A stretch of 64,000 bases of DNA from NCBI RefSeq assembly GCF_013314975.1, contig NZ_JABTYH010000004.1, forward strand, positions 1-64,000, read 5' to 3'. Below, piece after piece: positions 8,276 to 17,246 of the stretch. Every line of letters starts with the position of its first letter. Position 1 is the first letter of the stretch. The position numbers and the translations under genes were made by a program. The stretch is from Pseudarthrobacter oxydans. GTDB taxonomy: Bacteria; Actinomycetota; Actinomycetes; Actinomycetales; Micrococcaceae. The notes below the pieces were generated by a model, which did no database searches, had not been told where the DNA came from, and was given only the letters and a program-made list of their open reading frames with translations.

Positions 8276-11133
8276 TTGTTGCCTCCAGCCGGGCTGTAAA
8301 CATACACACCCAGAATGTCCACGGGAAGATTTGCTTCGACACTCAGGCCTCTGATGCCGAGTTGTCCGGCGCGGTCGCCTCGGGCGACGATGCGGACTTC
8401 GCGGTGGGCGTCCCGGATTTCTTCGGCTACCGCCTGCGCCTTCGCGTTCAGTGTGTCAGCGAGCAGCGGAAGGGTGCCGAGGATGTTGGACATCATGTTG
8501 CTGACGTCGCCGGCGTTTGCTGAGGCCTTGGACAGCAGGAGATTGTCCACCTCGGTGTCATCGAGCCACGAGGGGTTGTTGGGTGGACCGGTGAAGGCCA
8601 GGACGCGGGCTTCTTCAGCCATGTCAGTGCGGTCGCCCAACCGGGCCGGCAGGATCAGCTTCGTGCGGAACCGGACCAGCAAAGCCACGGTGAGTTTGTC
8701 GACGTCGTGGGTTTTGATGAAACCGCACCGGCGGGCGGGCCGTTCCTTGCCACCGAGTTGCTCGTCGAGTGCGGAGTTCAACACATACTGCGCGACATTG
8801 GCTACAGCCGGATCGGTTCGCACCAGGACTGAGGAGTTCCGGTGCGCCGGGAAGTCCCTGACGAATTTGGCCTCAGACCTGGCGCCCAGTGCGTTACGGA
8901 TACCCGGAACCGCGGCAACCAGCTCAGCCCTGAGACCGTCCGCCGTGTCCTCGACGTGCGCGCCTGTTTCTTCCAGGGCAGCCCGGATAAACGCGGCGAC
9001 GTCGCCGGGGTCTCCCAGGCTGCGGCGGGCAGCGTCGACGACGGCCTGTACCTGTTCAGGGTGGATTGCATTCTGGGCGAAGCGGGAGCGGCTGACGTTC
9101 TCTTCCTGTGCGCTGCTGCGCCAGTCCGCCTCCAGCTGCTCCGCCTCAGGGGTCATGCTGAAGAGCTCCAGCTGGTCGCCGTTCTGACCGCGCATCAGGA
9201 TGCCCTCCAGAAGGGCAGACAGTACTTGGTCGCTCTTTGGCGGAACTGGAACACTGATCCCTAGGTCGCGGCGGATACTTTCGTGCTTGCGCAAGAGAAC
9301 GTCCAGCACGATCCCGTCGATGCCGTTGTCATCACCGTAGATGGTCAGTGCGCGGACCTTGTCGGCAAGCTGCCCGAATCGGTCCACACGGCCTTCACGC
9401 TGCTCGTGGCGGGTGGGGTTCCACGCCAAGTCGTAGTGAATCACGGCTTGGAAACCGTCCTGCAGGTTCACGCCTTCGGACAGGCAGTCCGTGGCCACGA
9501 GAATCTTGGGCAGCTCTCCGGCGCGCTCGGCCTGGTTTGCGATCCGCGCCGCTCGTTCCTCGGCGGGGAGCTCGCCGGTGACCACTTCGACGTCGTACTT
9601 CTTCTTGAGTGACTCCCGCAGGAACTCGGCAACGTAGTGGGCGGTGGGTATGAAGCGGCAGAAGACGATGGGCTGAAAGCCCTCATTGATAAGCTTTCGG
9701 ATCCTGCCGAGGAGCAACTGGAGCTTGGCGTCGCTCGCGGGATTCGTGCTGAGTTCCTGAGCTGTCCGAAGGAACCCGTTGAGCTGACGCTTCTCGCCGG
9801 ACCTTTCCTCCAGCCCTTCGGGCCGGGACCCGGGTACGACGTCGATCGCCTCGCCGCCGTCGTCTTCTACCTGGTCCATGACGACGGTCATGCCACGCTT
9901 TTCGGCGGCTGTATCGGACTCGGACTCGTCTGCAACCGCACGCGTGTTCAGGGTGGCCGCGGCTGCGGCAGGCGAGGAGGCCATGGAACGGAGTAGCGAC
10001 AATGCTGACCACCAACGGATACGCTGTTCGAGTTTCGTTCCGGTTTTGTCCTGAACACGGCCCCGCACGTAGTCCAGGACGGCATCGAAGAAGGCCCGGT
10101 GCTCGGGAGACAGCTTGTACGGAATTTCCACTGTTTCCCGGTCCTTGGGAAACTTGGTGTCCGACTGCAGGTAGGTGCGGATGTCCACCCGCCGGCGCTG
10201 AACCATATGGTCCGCGAGCTTCCTCCGACCCGCTTCGCCGGAGAGGTCGGTTGTCTTCAAGCTGCTGTCCAACAGTCCAATGAGGTTTCTGAAGGCGGCG
10301 TCGTTCCCGCTGTGGGGAGTGGCTGTAACCAGGACCAGGTGCCTGTCCGGGTTGTCGGCCAAGCCACGGACCAGCTCGTAGCGTTGGGTCCGACCCGAGC
10401 CGCCCTTACCGGAGTCATCTGCTGTCACGCCATGGGCCTCATCAACAATGATCAGATCCGGCGCGGTGCGGAGGAAGTCGTGACGCTTGGACTCTGACTT
10501 GATGAAGTCTGTGGAGACGATGGTGTGTTTGAAGTGCTCGAAGATGGACTGGTCGTAGCCTGCTGCGCGCTGCAGTTTCTTGGCCGTGCCGGGGAGAACA
10601 AGCTCGGCTTCGATCCCGAACTTTTGCGACAGCTCCTGCCGCCACTGTTCAGCCAAGCTGGGCGGGCACAGAACCGTCAGTCCGCTTGCTTCGCCTTGGG
10701 CCAAGAGTTCCGCGGCCACTAAGCCGGCTTCCACGGTCTTTCCGATTCCGACGTCGTCGGCGATTAACAGCCGCACCACGTCCTGGCGGAGCGCCAACAG
10801 CAGGGGCACCAGCTGATAGGGGCGCGGTGACACGTTCAGTCCCGCCAGGGAGCGGAAGGGGCCGCCGCTGGAGCGGAATCCGATGCGCAAGGCATCACGG
10901 AGAAGCCGGGCGCTTCGATCGTCACCCAGGTCCGTTGCCGATGGCAGGCCGAACGACGCTGGCTTCACGTCTTCGAGGGACGGGATCACTCCGGCGATGT
11001 CATCATCCGTGCCACCGATCGGGCGCAGAACCAGAAAGTCTGAATCACTTTCAGGAAGCACCACCCACTCACGGCCGCGCGCGGACACCAATGAACCTAC
11101 CGCAAAGCTCGATTCGGCCGTTGAAATACTCAC
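8272..11133 (-). CDS. SNF2/RapA-type helicase, DrmD-like
   Basis: 953 aa superfamily 2 DNA translocase. Motifs: Walker A as DDVGIGKT at 126-133, IIVDEAHGV with DEAH at 231-234, VTATPHSG (motif III), then a second RecA domain with FCRFIPTAHYVAEFL, LVATDCLSEGVNL and NPTRHEQREGRVDRFGQ (motifs V and VI). This order is typical of RapA/HepA-like SNF2 proteins, the family to which DISARM DrmD belongs. The C-terminal 300 residues are not a recognisable nuclease. Translation starts at GTG, which overlaps the upstream helicase stop as GTGA, and the stop overlaps the methyltransferase start, so the gene is locked into the operon. Likely role: move along incoming DNA or remodel a complex on it. The helicase class is firm; equivalence to DrmD is an inference from domain type and from the adjacent methyltransferase. 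Confidence 0.88.
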   Translation of the reverse strand: MSISTAESSFAVGSLVSARGREWVVLPESDSDFLVLRPIGGTDDDIAGVIPSLEDVKPASFGLPSATDLGDDRSARLLRDALRIGFRSSGGPFRSLAGLNVSPRPYQLVPLLLALRQDVVRLLIADDVGIGKTVEAGLVAAELLAQGEASGLTVLCPPSLAEQWRQELSQKFGIEAELVLPGTAKKLQRAAGYDQSIFEHFKHTIVSTDFIKSESKRHDFLRTAPDLIIVDEAHGVTADDSGKGGSGRTQRYELVRGLADNPDRHLVLVTATPHSGNDAAFRNLIGLLDSSLKTTDLSGEAGRRKLADHMVQRRRVDIRTYLQSDTKFPKDRETVEIPYKLSPEHRAFFDAVLDYVRGRVQDKTGTKLEQRIRWWSALSLLRSMASSPAAAAATLNTRAVADESESDTAAEKRGMTVVMDQVEDDGGEAIDVVPGSRPEGLEERSGEKRQLNGFLRTAQELSTNPASDAKLQLLLGRIRKLINEGFQPIVFCRFIPTAHYVAEFLRESLKKKYDVEVVTGELPAEERAARIANQAERAGELPKILVATDCLSEGVNLQDGFQAVIHYDLAWNPTRHEQREGRVDRFGQLADKVRALTIYGDDNGIDGIVLDVLLRKHESIRRDLGISVPVPPKSDQVLSALLEGILMRGQNGDQLELFSMTPEAEQLEADWRSSAQEENVSRSRFAQNAIHPEQVQAVVDAARRSLGDPGDVAAFIRAALEETGAHVEDTADGLRAELVAAVPGIRNALGARSEAKFVRDFPAHRNSSVLVRTDPAVANVAQYVLNSALDEQLGGKERPARRCGFIKTHDVDKLTVALLVRFRTKLILPARLGDRTDMAEEARVLAFTGPPNNPSWLDDTEVDNLLLSKASANAGDVSNMMSNILGTLPLLADTLNAKAQAVAEEIRDAHREVRIVARGDRAGQLGIRGLSVEANLPVDILGVYVYSPAGGNK

Positions 11134-14100
11134 TTAACCACTCCAAATACAGTTGCGTGATCCTTGACGAACACGTCTATCGCAGCATCGGCACGAACAG
11201 TCAGAACATTCCAGTTTCCGTACGTCAGCATCATTTCATTCACAGGAGGCCGTGACTCGTCCTCCACGATGACAACAGTGGGTTGAGACAAACTGGTGCT
11301 GTAGGCAAAATCGACCACCTGTCCCTCGATCTCCTGGCCAATCCCGTCGGGGAGATTAAGCCCTTGAGCGGCCAGATAGTCCAAGATACTTTGCGCACGC
11401 TGGCTGACCGCGGCCCCTTGGGGAGCGGCGGAGGCGGGCGTTTGGGACCTGGTGACCGCCGCCGTCGTCTGGGATCTTGCCAGTCTTTGCAGAAGATCGA
11501 TGACCAGCCGGCGGTCGATGGATTCATGGGAGCGCTGGTTGCCGTAGGACAGCAGACAGCGGTAGCAGCCCCGAACGCAGGCGTTCTCCCTCTCTTCTCC
11601 CGATATGGGATCGACATGGAGTATCTCCAGCGCCTTGGCCGCGACCTTTGCCATGGCCTCCGGCTCGCTCTGCAGCCGTCTGAGGACGCCTGCGCCTCCT
11701 TCGGCTGCCTCCACGAAAAGCAGCCTGCCGCGATCGTCCGCGTCGTTCAGCCGTTCGCTGGCCAGCTCGGAATCTTCCAGCTGGAATACTGCTTCAATGC
11801 CGCGTTCGATCGCGTACTGCATGGACGTGGCCGCTTCATCTGTGAGCTCTTCAGCCCACCGGAGTACCGCGATGTTGCGGCGGTCTTCGACGAAGGGTGT
11901 CACCATTTGCTTCTTCTTGGACTGCTCGACGGTCATGTCTTCTGAGTCAGGGAACTCCGAAGTGTCTTCGGTGGCCCGTTTCTCGGACAACCATTCGCCC
12001 GTGATCAGGTCCAGCCAGAAGCCGTGCTTATCGGGGTTCGCGCGGTTGCGGCGCCCGAGGTTCGTCACCCGAACCGTTGCGCCGTCTCCGTACCGCACAT
12101 CGCCGAGCAGCTCGTCGCCGTCGTGCATCTCTGCGTCTGAGCGTCCGGGCTTCTTGCCGTGGTTGGCAAAGCGGTAGGTGGTTACCAGCTCGAATCCCTG
12201 CCGGTTGCGTTCTTCCTCGTCGGCGCTGATCCGCTCCCGCCTCCGGGTGATAACCGACTGGAGCTGCATGAGGTTGGACCAGCTGCCCCCGAGCGGAGTG
12301 TTGCACAGTTCGCAGACATCAACTCCTGCCTGGCGGGCGTGCAGGTAGCCGCAGGCCTCGCAGACCCGGGCCTCGGTGAGGACGACGTCCCCGCCGCCTG
12401 CTCCCTCTGAGTCACGTGGGAGGCTCACACGCTTGACCTGGTAGCGGGCGCCTTCGTGATAGATCAAAGCGTCCGGACCGAATTCGCTAATTGCGAGGAA
12501 CCGCGAGCGCTGGAGCCAGGTGCTGTTGTTGTCGCGGCCCTTGCGGATGCCTGGGATGAAGGCTGCCAGGGGAAGGCGGGGGAAGGAGTAGCCGGGCAGG
12601 AAGCCCTCGGAGGCTAGGTAGCGAAGGGTGTAGAAGTCAGACTGTCCGCGGGAATCGCTGTCATTCAGCAGGATTTCCAGTCGTTGGCTGGCTTCCCGGT
12701 GGCGGTTGACGGCATCTTCGCGTTGCTTCGAGGTGAGGGAGTGGTCCTGGCTCGCCTTGTGGGCCAGGTCCTGTTCTCCGAGCGCGCTGCGATAGAGCTG
12801 GCGCCATCGGTCGCAGGCTTCGTCGAGGGAATCGAGCGCGTTGTCGACTACGGTGTCCGCCCAGGCTTCGGTCCACCAGGTGGTGTCCTTGAGTTCGTCT
12901 CGGATGGCGCTGAGCAAGGAGGCAGCGGATGCCTTGGCACGCTGGGCGGCGCTTTTATCCTGCAAGAAGGACAGGATCTGAGGCTGGATCGGGTATGTCT
13001 TGTCCTCGAGCTTGAGCAGTCCGCTGAGGGATTTGCCAAGACCGTTGCTGGTTGCTGCCAAGGCCTCTGCCAGCCAGACGGCATGGACGTGGGATCGGAT
13101 GAGATCCTCGTTGGCGAAGTCGAGCCGCGGCGGCTGGACCTGCCCGGACACCATTAGGTTGGAGCGTTCAAAGTAGTAGCTGTCGTGGGCGCTGCCCGTG
13201 GCGCAATACGTGAGCACCAAGGCCGGCTGCCCCGATCGGCCGGCACGGCCGCTCCGCTGGGCGTAGTTGGCCGGAGTCGGTGGCACGTTCCGCATCGCCA
13301 CGGCGTTGAGGTCAGCGATGTCGACGCCAAGTTCCATCGTTGGCGAGCAGAACAGCAAGGGTAGCCCGGCCTTTCGGAACGCTTGCTCGCGGGCTTCCCG
13401 GTCCTCGGGCCTCACCTGGGCGGTGTGTTCGGCGGCTCGCAGTCCGGCGAGCTCCACGCCTGTTTCGAGGTAGAGGTCCTTGAAGAACTTAATCACGCGT
13501 GGTTTCTGGTCGGGATGGTAGCTGCGCCTCAGCAGATCCGGGGCGCCGAACTCGCCGGCGCCCTTTCGCAGGACCATGGCGGAGAGTTTGATGCGGTAGC
13601 CGGAGAGCTTTCCTTCATGCACTTCAGTAATCAGTCCGGCCGTCAGCAGCGTCTCAAAGAGTGACGCGATGACTTCGTTGACCTCGGCCATGGAGAGCTT
13701 CTGAGTCAGGGCGTTCGCTGGCGCGGCAGTACGGGCCAGCCAGCGACCGAAGGTTCCGTGGGCGGTTACAGGAAGGAGGTTGCGGAAGCTGGCGCCCTTC
13801 TTGGTCTCCGTGGATACCAGCCCGACGTTGGGGTCCGGCTCGCGTTCGGGAAGAGCCCAGATGCCGGTGAGGTATTCGCGGCTGCGACCTTTGACCATGT
13901 TGAGGGAGTCAACCGTTAGCTCGTCGGCGTCGATGGCCAGGACCCGTCTGAACTCGTCGAGCAGGACGCAGATGATTTCTTCCCGCTTGCCCGGTTCCGC
14001 GTTACGCAGGATGTAGTGGGCGGTCTCCCAACGATTCTCTTTTTCGGCAAGGAGTTTCGCGTGCGGGTAGTCGACCAGCAGGAGGCCGGTCTGTTCGAGG

Positions 14101-16316
14101 TTAGGAAGGGTGATGCGCCAGCCCCGCTGTAAGTCCCGGAGTGCACGGTAGGTGACCACGTCATTCAGTGCGCGGATGGTCGGTTTGGGGTCGAGCGGGT
14201 CTTCAATTTGTGCGTAGTCTGACCAATTCAGACTCAGCGTGTTGACGATGGCGGAGCCGAGGTCGCCGGCTTCAATGCCGTCGTCCCCGGCAGCAGCGAC
14301 GGCCCGGTAAAGCGCAGACCGCAGCTGGGCCACCTGAACAAAATCGTTGAGGTGGCCAGCCTGCAACGACGCGTCCTGCCTGTTGTCGACGAAGGTGAGG
14401 AGCTTCTTGGCCTCTTTGCTGAGATCCTGGCCGGCATCGGATTTGAGCAGCTGCACGAGTTTGGTGGCGATGACCGTCATGGCGCTGCTGCGACCCTCTT
14501 GGTCCAAGGTCACCACCTTGGAAAATTCGCCGCTGCGAGCGGATTCGTACGTCACCTGGCAATTGAGGCAGAATCCGAGGCTGCCGGGAATCCAGGCCGC
14601 AAGCTGTCCACTGGAGGCCGTCTGATCGTTATCGCGTGCGGCGTCACCTCCCGGCTCGATCCGGTAGCGGAGAGGAAGCCGCTTCCGTTTCGACTCCACA
14701 ACTGGATGGCCAGAAGGAGCGTTTGTCAGCCAAGAGGCTGGCAGCCGGCCGGCCTCAACCGCATTCTCCGGCCATTCCTGATCGGTGGATATGAAAAGGT
14801 AACCGTCCTTGCCATCGTCCACGCCGCCGTCGTCCTGGAATTTCAGGTCGTGGCGGGCGATGAACCGCGATCCCCCACTTGCTTCGACGAGCCGGGCCAT
14901 CAAGTATTCCTGCCCGCATTCGCGGCAGAAAGCCAACGGATAGAGGCGCTTCTCGTCAGCACCGGCGCTGACCTGGAAGTCAGTCTCGATCAGGCGGGTC
15001 TCTTCGGATTCAGCAGTGGTGTAAACCGACCCACCCTTGGAAATGAACTGATGCAGCCGAAAGGCAAACAGCGGCCGGCCCGTAGCGGACTTAGCCTTCG
15101 AACCGGCAAGGAGCGTGGCGCGGATGGCCGTTGCACAACGGCGAGGTTCTTCGCCTGTAAGCTCAGCCAAAGTTTCAGCCGCACCCGTAACAGTTTTTGG
15201 CGCGCTGCGGATCAGCCGGCCTGAGGCTTGCTCGGTAGTTAGGCCGAAGGTGTCCTCGATCCAAGAGGCAAGCGGGTCCGACTGCACGGAAGCGTAGCCG
15301 CCGCTGAGGGTCGCACTGCTGAACTCTGCGTCTCCGCGCTCCTGCACCCCAGCTCGGAGATCTTCGGGTGACTGATCCCTTGACGTTGTGGCGCGGACCA
15401 GGGTCTCTGTGATCACCTGCTCCGAACTGATCGAGGCGCCGAATATGCGAGAGGCGACCTCGGCGACGTCCTTCTGCTGCTCCGCCACCGTTCCGCCGCT
15501 GGACATCGTTGCTGAAGTGCCAACACATTGGAGGGTGGACTGGGCGTGGCAGGCATCGCGGAGGCGTCGAACCAAAAGGGCGACATCGGCGCCCTGCCGG
15601 CCCCGGTAGGTGTGCAGCTCGTCGAGGACGAGAAACTGCAACCCGGACGCTGCCCGGATGAGCGACTGGCGTTCCTCCGGGCGGGTGAGGACGTACTCAA
15701 GCATGACGTAATTCGTGAGGAGGATGTCCGGGGGGTTCTTGAGAATGGCTTCACGCGCCTCGCCCTTCTCTTGACCGGTGTACCTCGCGAATGTCACCGG
15801 CGACTGGCCGTCGAAGCCGTTCTCCAAAAACTTGGACAGCTCCTCCATCTGGCTGTTGGCGAGGGCATTCATCGGGTAAACGATGATGGCTTTAATCCCC
15901 TTGCCGCTTCCTTCACGAAGGACGCGGTCCACGATCGGGACGATGTAGGCAAGAGACTTGCCGGACCCGGTGCCTGTGGTCAGGACGTAGGACTGTCGTT
16001 TCGCTGCGATTTCGACTGCGTCCGCTTGGTGCTTGTGGAGGGTGATAGACGTCGCACCGCGGTCCGACAGATCCTTCTTCGGGCGGAATATCTCGCCGCA
16101 TTTGCTGTGCAGGATTCCTCGAGCCACCAGCTCGTCGACGCTTCCGCCAGACTTGAAAGAGGGGTTTAGGGATAGCCATGGGTCCGGCCACTGGCGGCCT
16201 TGATCGCCAAGCTTCTCAACCTGGCTCCGGATGCGCTCATCCTTGATGTCTACAAAACCTTCTGTGAACGACCTGTAGCCGTCAATCAGCCGATCACGAA
16301 TACCGAACGCATCCAC
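11130..16316 (-). CDS. Large DEAD/DEAH helicase with C-terminal DUF1998/MZB region (DrmA-DrmB or DruE-like)
   Basis: 1728 aa. N-terminal superfamily 2 core: GTGSGKS at 115-121, VYPMNALANSQ (motif Ia), LLTNYVMLEY, LDELHTYRG with DELH at 232-235, and GTSATMSS. A second RecA domain follows, carrying SPTMELGVDIADLNAV and NYAQRSGRAGR. The C-terminal third has a zinc-ribbon-like CEACGYLHARQ...CELC and ends with the DUF1998 hallmark CVRGCYRCLLSYGNQ before a short tail. This is the DUF1998 helicase architecture of Druantia DruE; DISARM splits comparable parts into DrmA and DrmB. It starts at GTG behind TAGGGGGA and is the first gene of the coupled operon, so the operon promoter should lie in 16317-16756. 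It ends by overlapping the SNF2 start. Helicase and DUF1998 assignments are strong; the functional analogue is uncertain. Confidence 0.88.
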   Translation of the reverse strand: MDAFGIRDRLIDGYRSFTEGFVDIKDERIRSQVEKLGDQGRQWPDPWLSLNPSFKSGGSVDELVARGILHSKCGEIFRPKKDLSDRGATSITLHKHQADAVEIAAKRQSYVLTTGTGSGKSLAYIVPIVDRVLREGSGKGIKAIIVYPMNALANSQMEELSKFLENGFDGQSPVTFARYTGQEKGEAREAILKNPPDILLTNYVMLEYVLTRPEERQSLIRAASGLQFLVLDELHTYRGRQGADVALLVRRLRDACHAQSTLQCVGTSATMSSGGTVAEQQKDVAEVASRIFGASISSEQVITETLVRATTSRDQSPEDLRAGVQERGDAEFSSATLSGGYASVQSDPLASWIEDTFGLTTEQASGRLIRSAPKTVTGAAETLAELTGEEPRRCATAIRATLLAGSKAKSATGRPLFAFRLHQFISKGGSVYTTAESEETRLIETDFQVSAGADEKRLYPLAFCRECGQEYLMARLVEASGGSRFIARHDLKFQDDGGVDDGKDGYLFISTDQEWPENAVEAGRLPASWLTNAPSGHPVVESKRKRLPLRYRIEPGGDAARDNDQTASSGQLAAWIPGSLGFCLNCQVTYESARSGEFSKVVTLDQEGRSSAMTVIATKLVQLLKSDAGQDLSKEAKKLLTFVDNRQDASLQAGHLNDFVQVAQLRSALYRAVAAAGDDGIEAGDLGSAIVNTLSLNWSDYAQIEDPLDPKPTIRALNDVVTYRALRDLQRGWRITLPNLEQTGLLLVDYPHAKLLAEKENRWETAHYILRNAEPGKREEIICVLLDEFRRVLAIDADELTVDSLNMVKGRSREYLTGIWALPEREPDPNVGLVSTETKKGASFRNLLPVTAHGTFGRWLARTAAPANALTQKLSMAEVNEVIASLFETLLTAGLITEVHEGKLSGYRIKLSAMVLRKGAGEFGAPDLLRRSYHPDQKPRVIKFFKDLYLETGVELAGLRAAEHTAQVRPEDREAREQAFRKAGLPLLFCSPTMELGVDIADLNAVAMRNVPPTPANYAQRSGRAGRSGQPALVLTYCATGSAHDSYYFERSNLMVSGQVQPPRLDFANEDLIRSHVHAVWLAEALAATSNGLGKSLSGLLKLEDKTYPIQPQILSFLQDKSAAQRAKASAASLLSAIRDELKDTTWWTEAWADTVVDNALDSLDEACDRWRQLYRSALGEQDLAHKASQDHSLTSKQREDAVNRHREASQRLEILLNDSDSRGQSDFYTLRYLASEGFLPGYSFPRLPLAAFIPGIRKGRDNNSTWLQRSRFLAISEFGPDALIYHEGARYQVKRVSLPRDSEGAGGGDVVLTEARVCEACGYLHARQAGVDVCELCNTPLGGSWSNLMQLQSVITRRRERISADEEERNRQGFELVTTYRFANHGKKPGRSDAEMHDGDELLGDVRYGDGATVRVTNLGRRNRANPDKHGFWLDLITGEWLSEKRATEDTSEFPDSEDMTVEQSKKKQMVTPFVEDRRNIAVLRWAEELTDEAATSMQYAIERGIEAVFQLEDSELASERLNDADDRGRLLFVEAAEGGAGVLRRLQSEPEAMAKVAAKALEILHVDPISGEERENACVRGCYRCLLSYGNQRSHESIDRRLVIDLLQRLARSQTTAAVTRSQTPASAAPQGAAVSQRAQSILDYLAAQGLNLPDGIGQEIEGQVVDFAYSTSLSQPTVVIVEDESRPPVNEMMLTYGNWNVLTVRADAAIDVFVKDHATVFGVVK

Positions 16317-16756
16317 GCGTATTCCCCCTATGCAAAACTAATGTGACCCAGGAGCTGGCGCTTTCTTATCACACGGCGCAGAGGGTCACGATCCATATTG
16401 TAGTGACACCGCGACGGCGCCCAGGGCCGATTCGACGAATGTCCTGCATGGAAAGTTCCGCGGCGCGGTGCGGAACGTGGGTACAGCTGTAGCCCCAGTA
16501 CTCTAATACGGGCCAAACCGAGAGAAGCCAAAATGGCAGGTCTGCCCGCGCACCGAGTGCTGGCCCTCAACTTGACGGATCGCGGAGGTTTACTTCACCA
16601 ACGAAGAGGACACCAAGCCATTAATTTGACGCCATGATTACCCGCAAGCACGAACACTACGGCCAAGAGGGTCCGTACAGCCCGCAATCTGTTTTTAGAA
16701 ATCTGGGGCTTCCTCAGGGAAGGTCCGCCCTCATCAACTCGAACGAGGGAACTGCG
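16317..16756. other. 440-bp intergenic region, probable promoter region of the coupled operon
   Basis: There is no convincing gene on either strand. The short frames here lack a ribosome site and actinobacterial codon bias. The five-gene minus-strand operon starts at 16316, so its promoter should lie in this stretch. I could not identify -35/-10 boxes with confidence. Confidence 0.4.
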
Positions 16757-17173
16757 TCAAGCAGACACAATTCTCTCGTAGGCCTTCCAAATCGCCGGTC
16801 GCTCTCGGATGTCGTCGACGCTCACCACTTGGATGTACCCATAAATTTTTGCCATCGGGTGCGAGCCGATCCGCACAAACGGGATGCTGAATCGATCCGC
16901 AAACTGATCTGCGGTTGGGTCTAGCGTGCAGCCATCGCGCTGCAACCAAAAATGTGTCTCCTCGCGTGTGTCTCGCGGGCCCCCTGTGCCGCTGACACCC
17001 AACCAGCCGTCTTGACCAGAGTCACGAAGCATTTTGGCCACGACGTAGGAACTCCATTGGCATGACCCATTCGGGAAGGACGCGAATCCAGCCAGCCCGC
17101 GCAAATCCGTGCGGTCTACCTTGGCGCGGAAATCTGACAGGACCAATGTTGCCTGATCAATCCATGCATTCAC
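16757..17173 (-). CDS. Small papain-fold/transglutaminase-like protein (candidate cysteine protease or effector)
   Basis: 138 aa, starting at ATG behind a strong GAGGAGGAG with a 9-nt gap, which supports a real gene. The protein has an ordered Cys-His-Asp set: PNGSCQWSSYVVAKML (Cys after an N-terminal helix), then EETHFWLQRDG (His at a strand) and LDPTADQF (Asp). This spacing and the H-x-W...DG..-D-P-T-A pattern are seen in papain-like and transglutaminase-like folds, including papain-fold toxin domains of bacterial conflict systems. It lies 73 bp after the PLD-helicase gene and upstream of the DUF1998 operon, all on one strand, so it probably belongs to the same defence locus. It could be a protease that activates or is activated by a partner, a deamidase, or an immunity factor. 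The fold assignment is an inference from motif order. Confidence 0.6.
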   Translation of the reverse strand: MNAWIDQATLVLSDFRAKVDRTDLRGLAGFASFPNGSCQWSSYVVAKMLRDSGQDGWLGVSGTGGPRDTREETHFWLQRDGCTLDPTADQFADRFSIPFVRIGSHPMAKIYGYIQVVSVDDIRERPAIWKAYERIVSA

Positions 17174-17246
17174 CCAAACTCCTCCTCACGGACTGCTGGG
17201 GCGGTTCAACGAAACGACGCCCCGGTGACCCCTGCACCGGTGGGTA

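Noticed and set aside
16634..16924. 96-codon plus-strand frame
   Set aside because: Mostly antisense to the papain-like gene, which has the better ribosome site and motif order.
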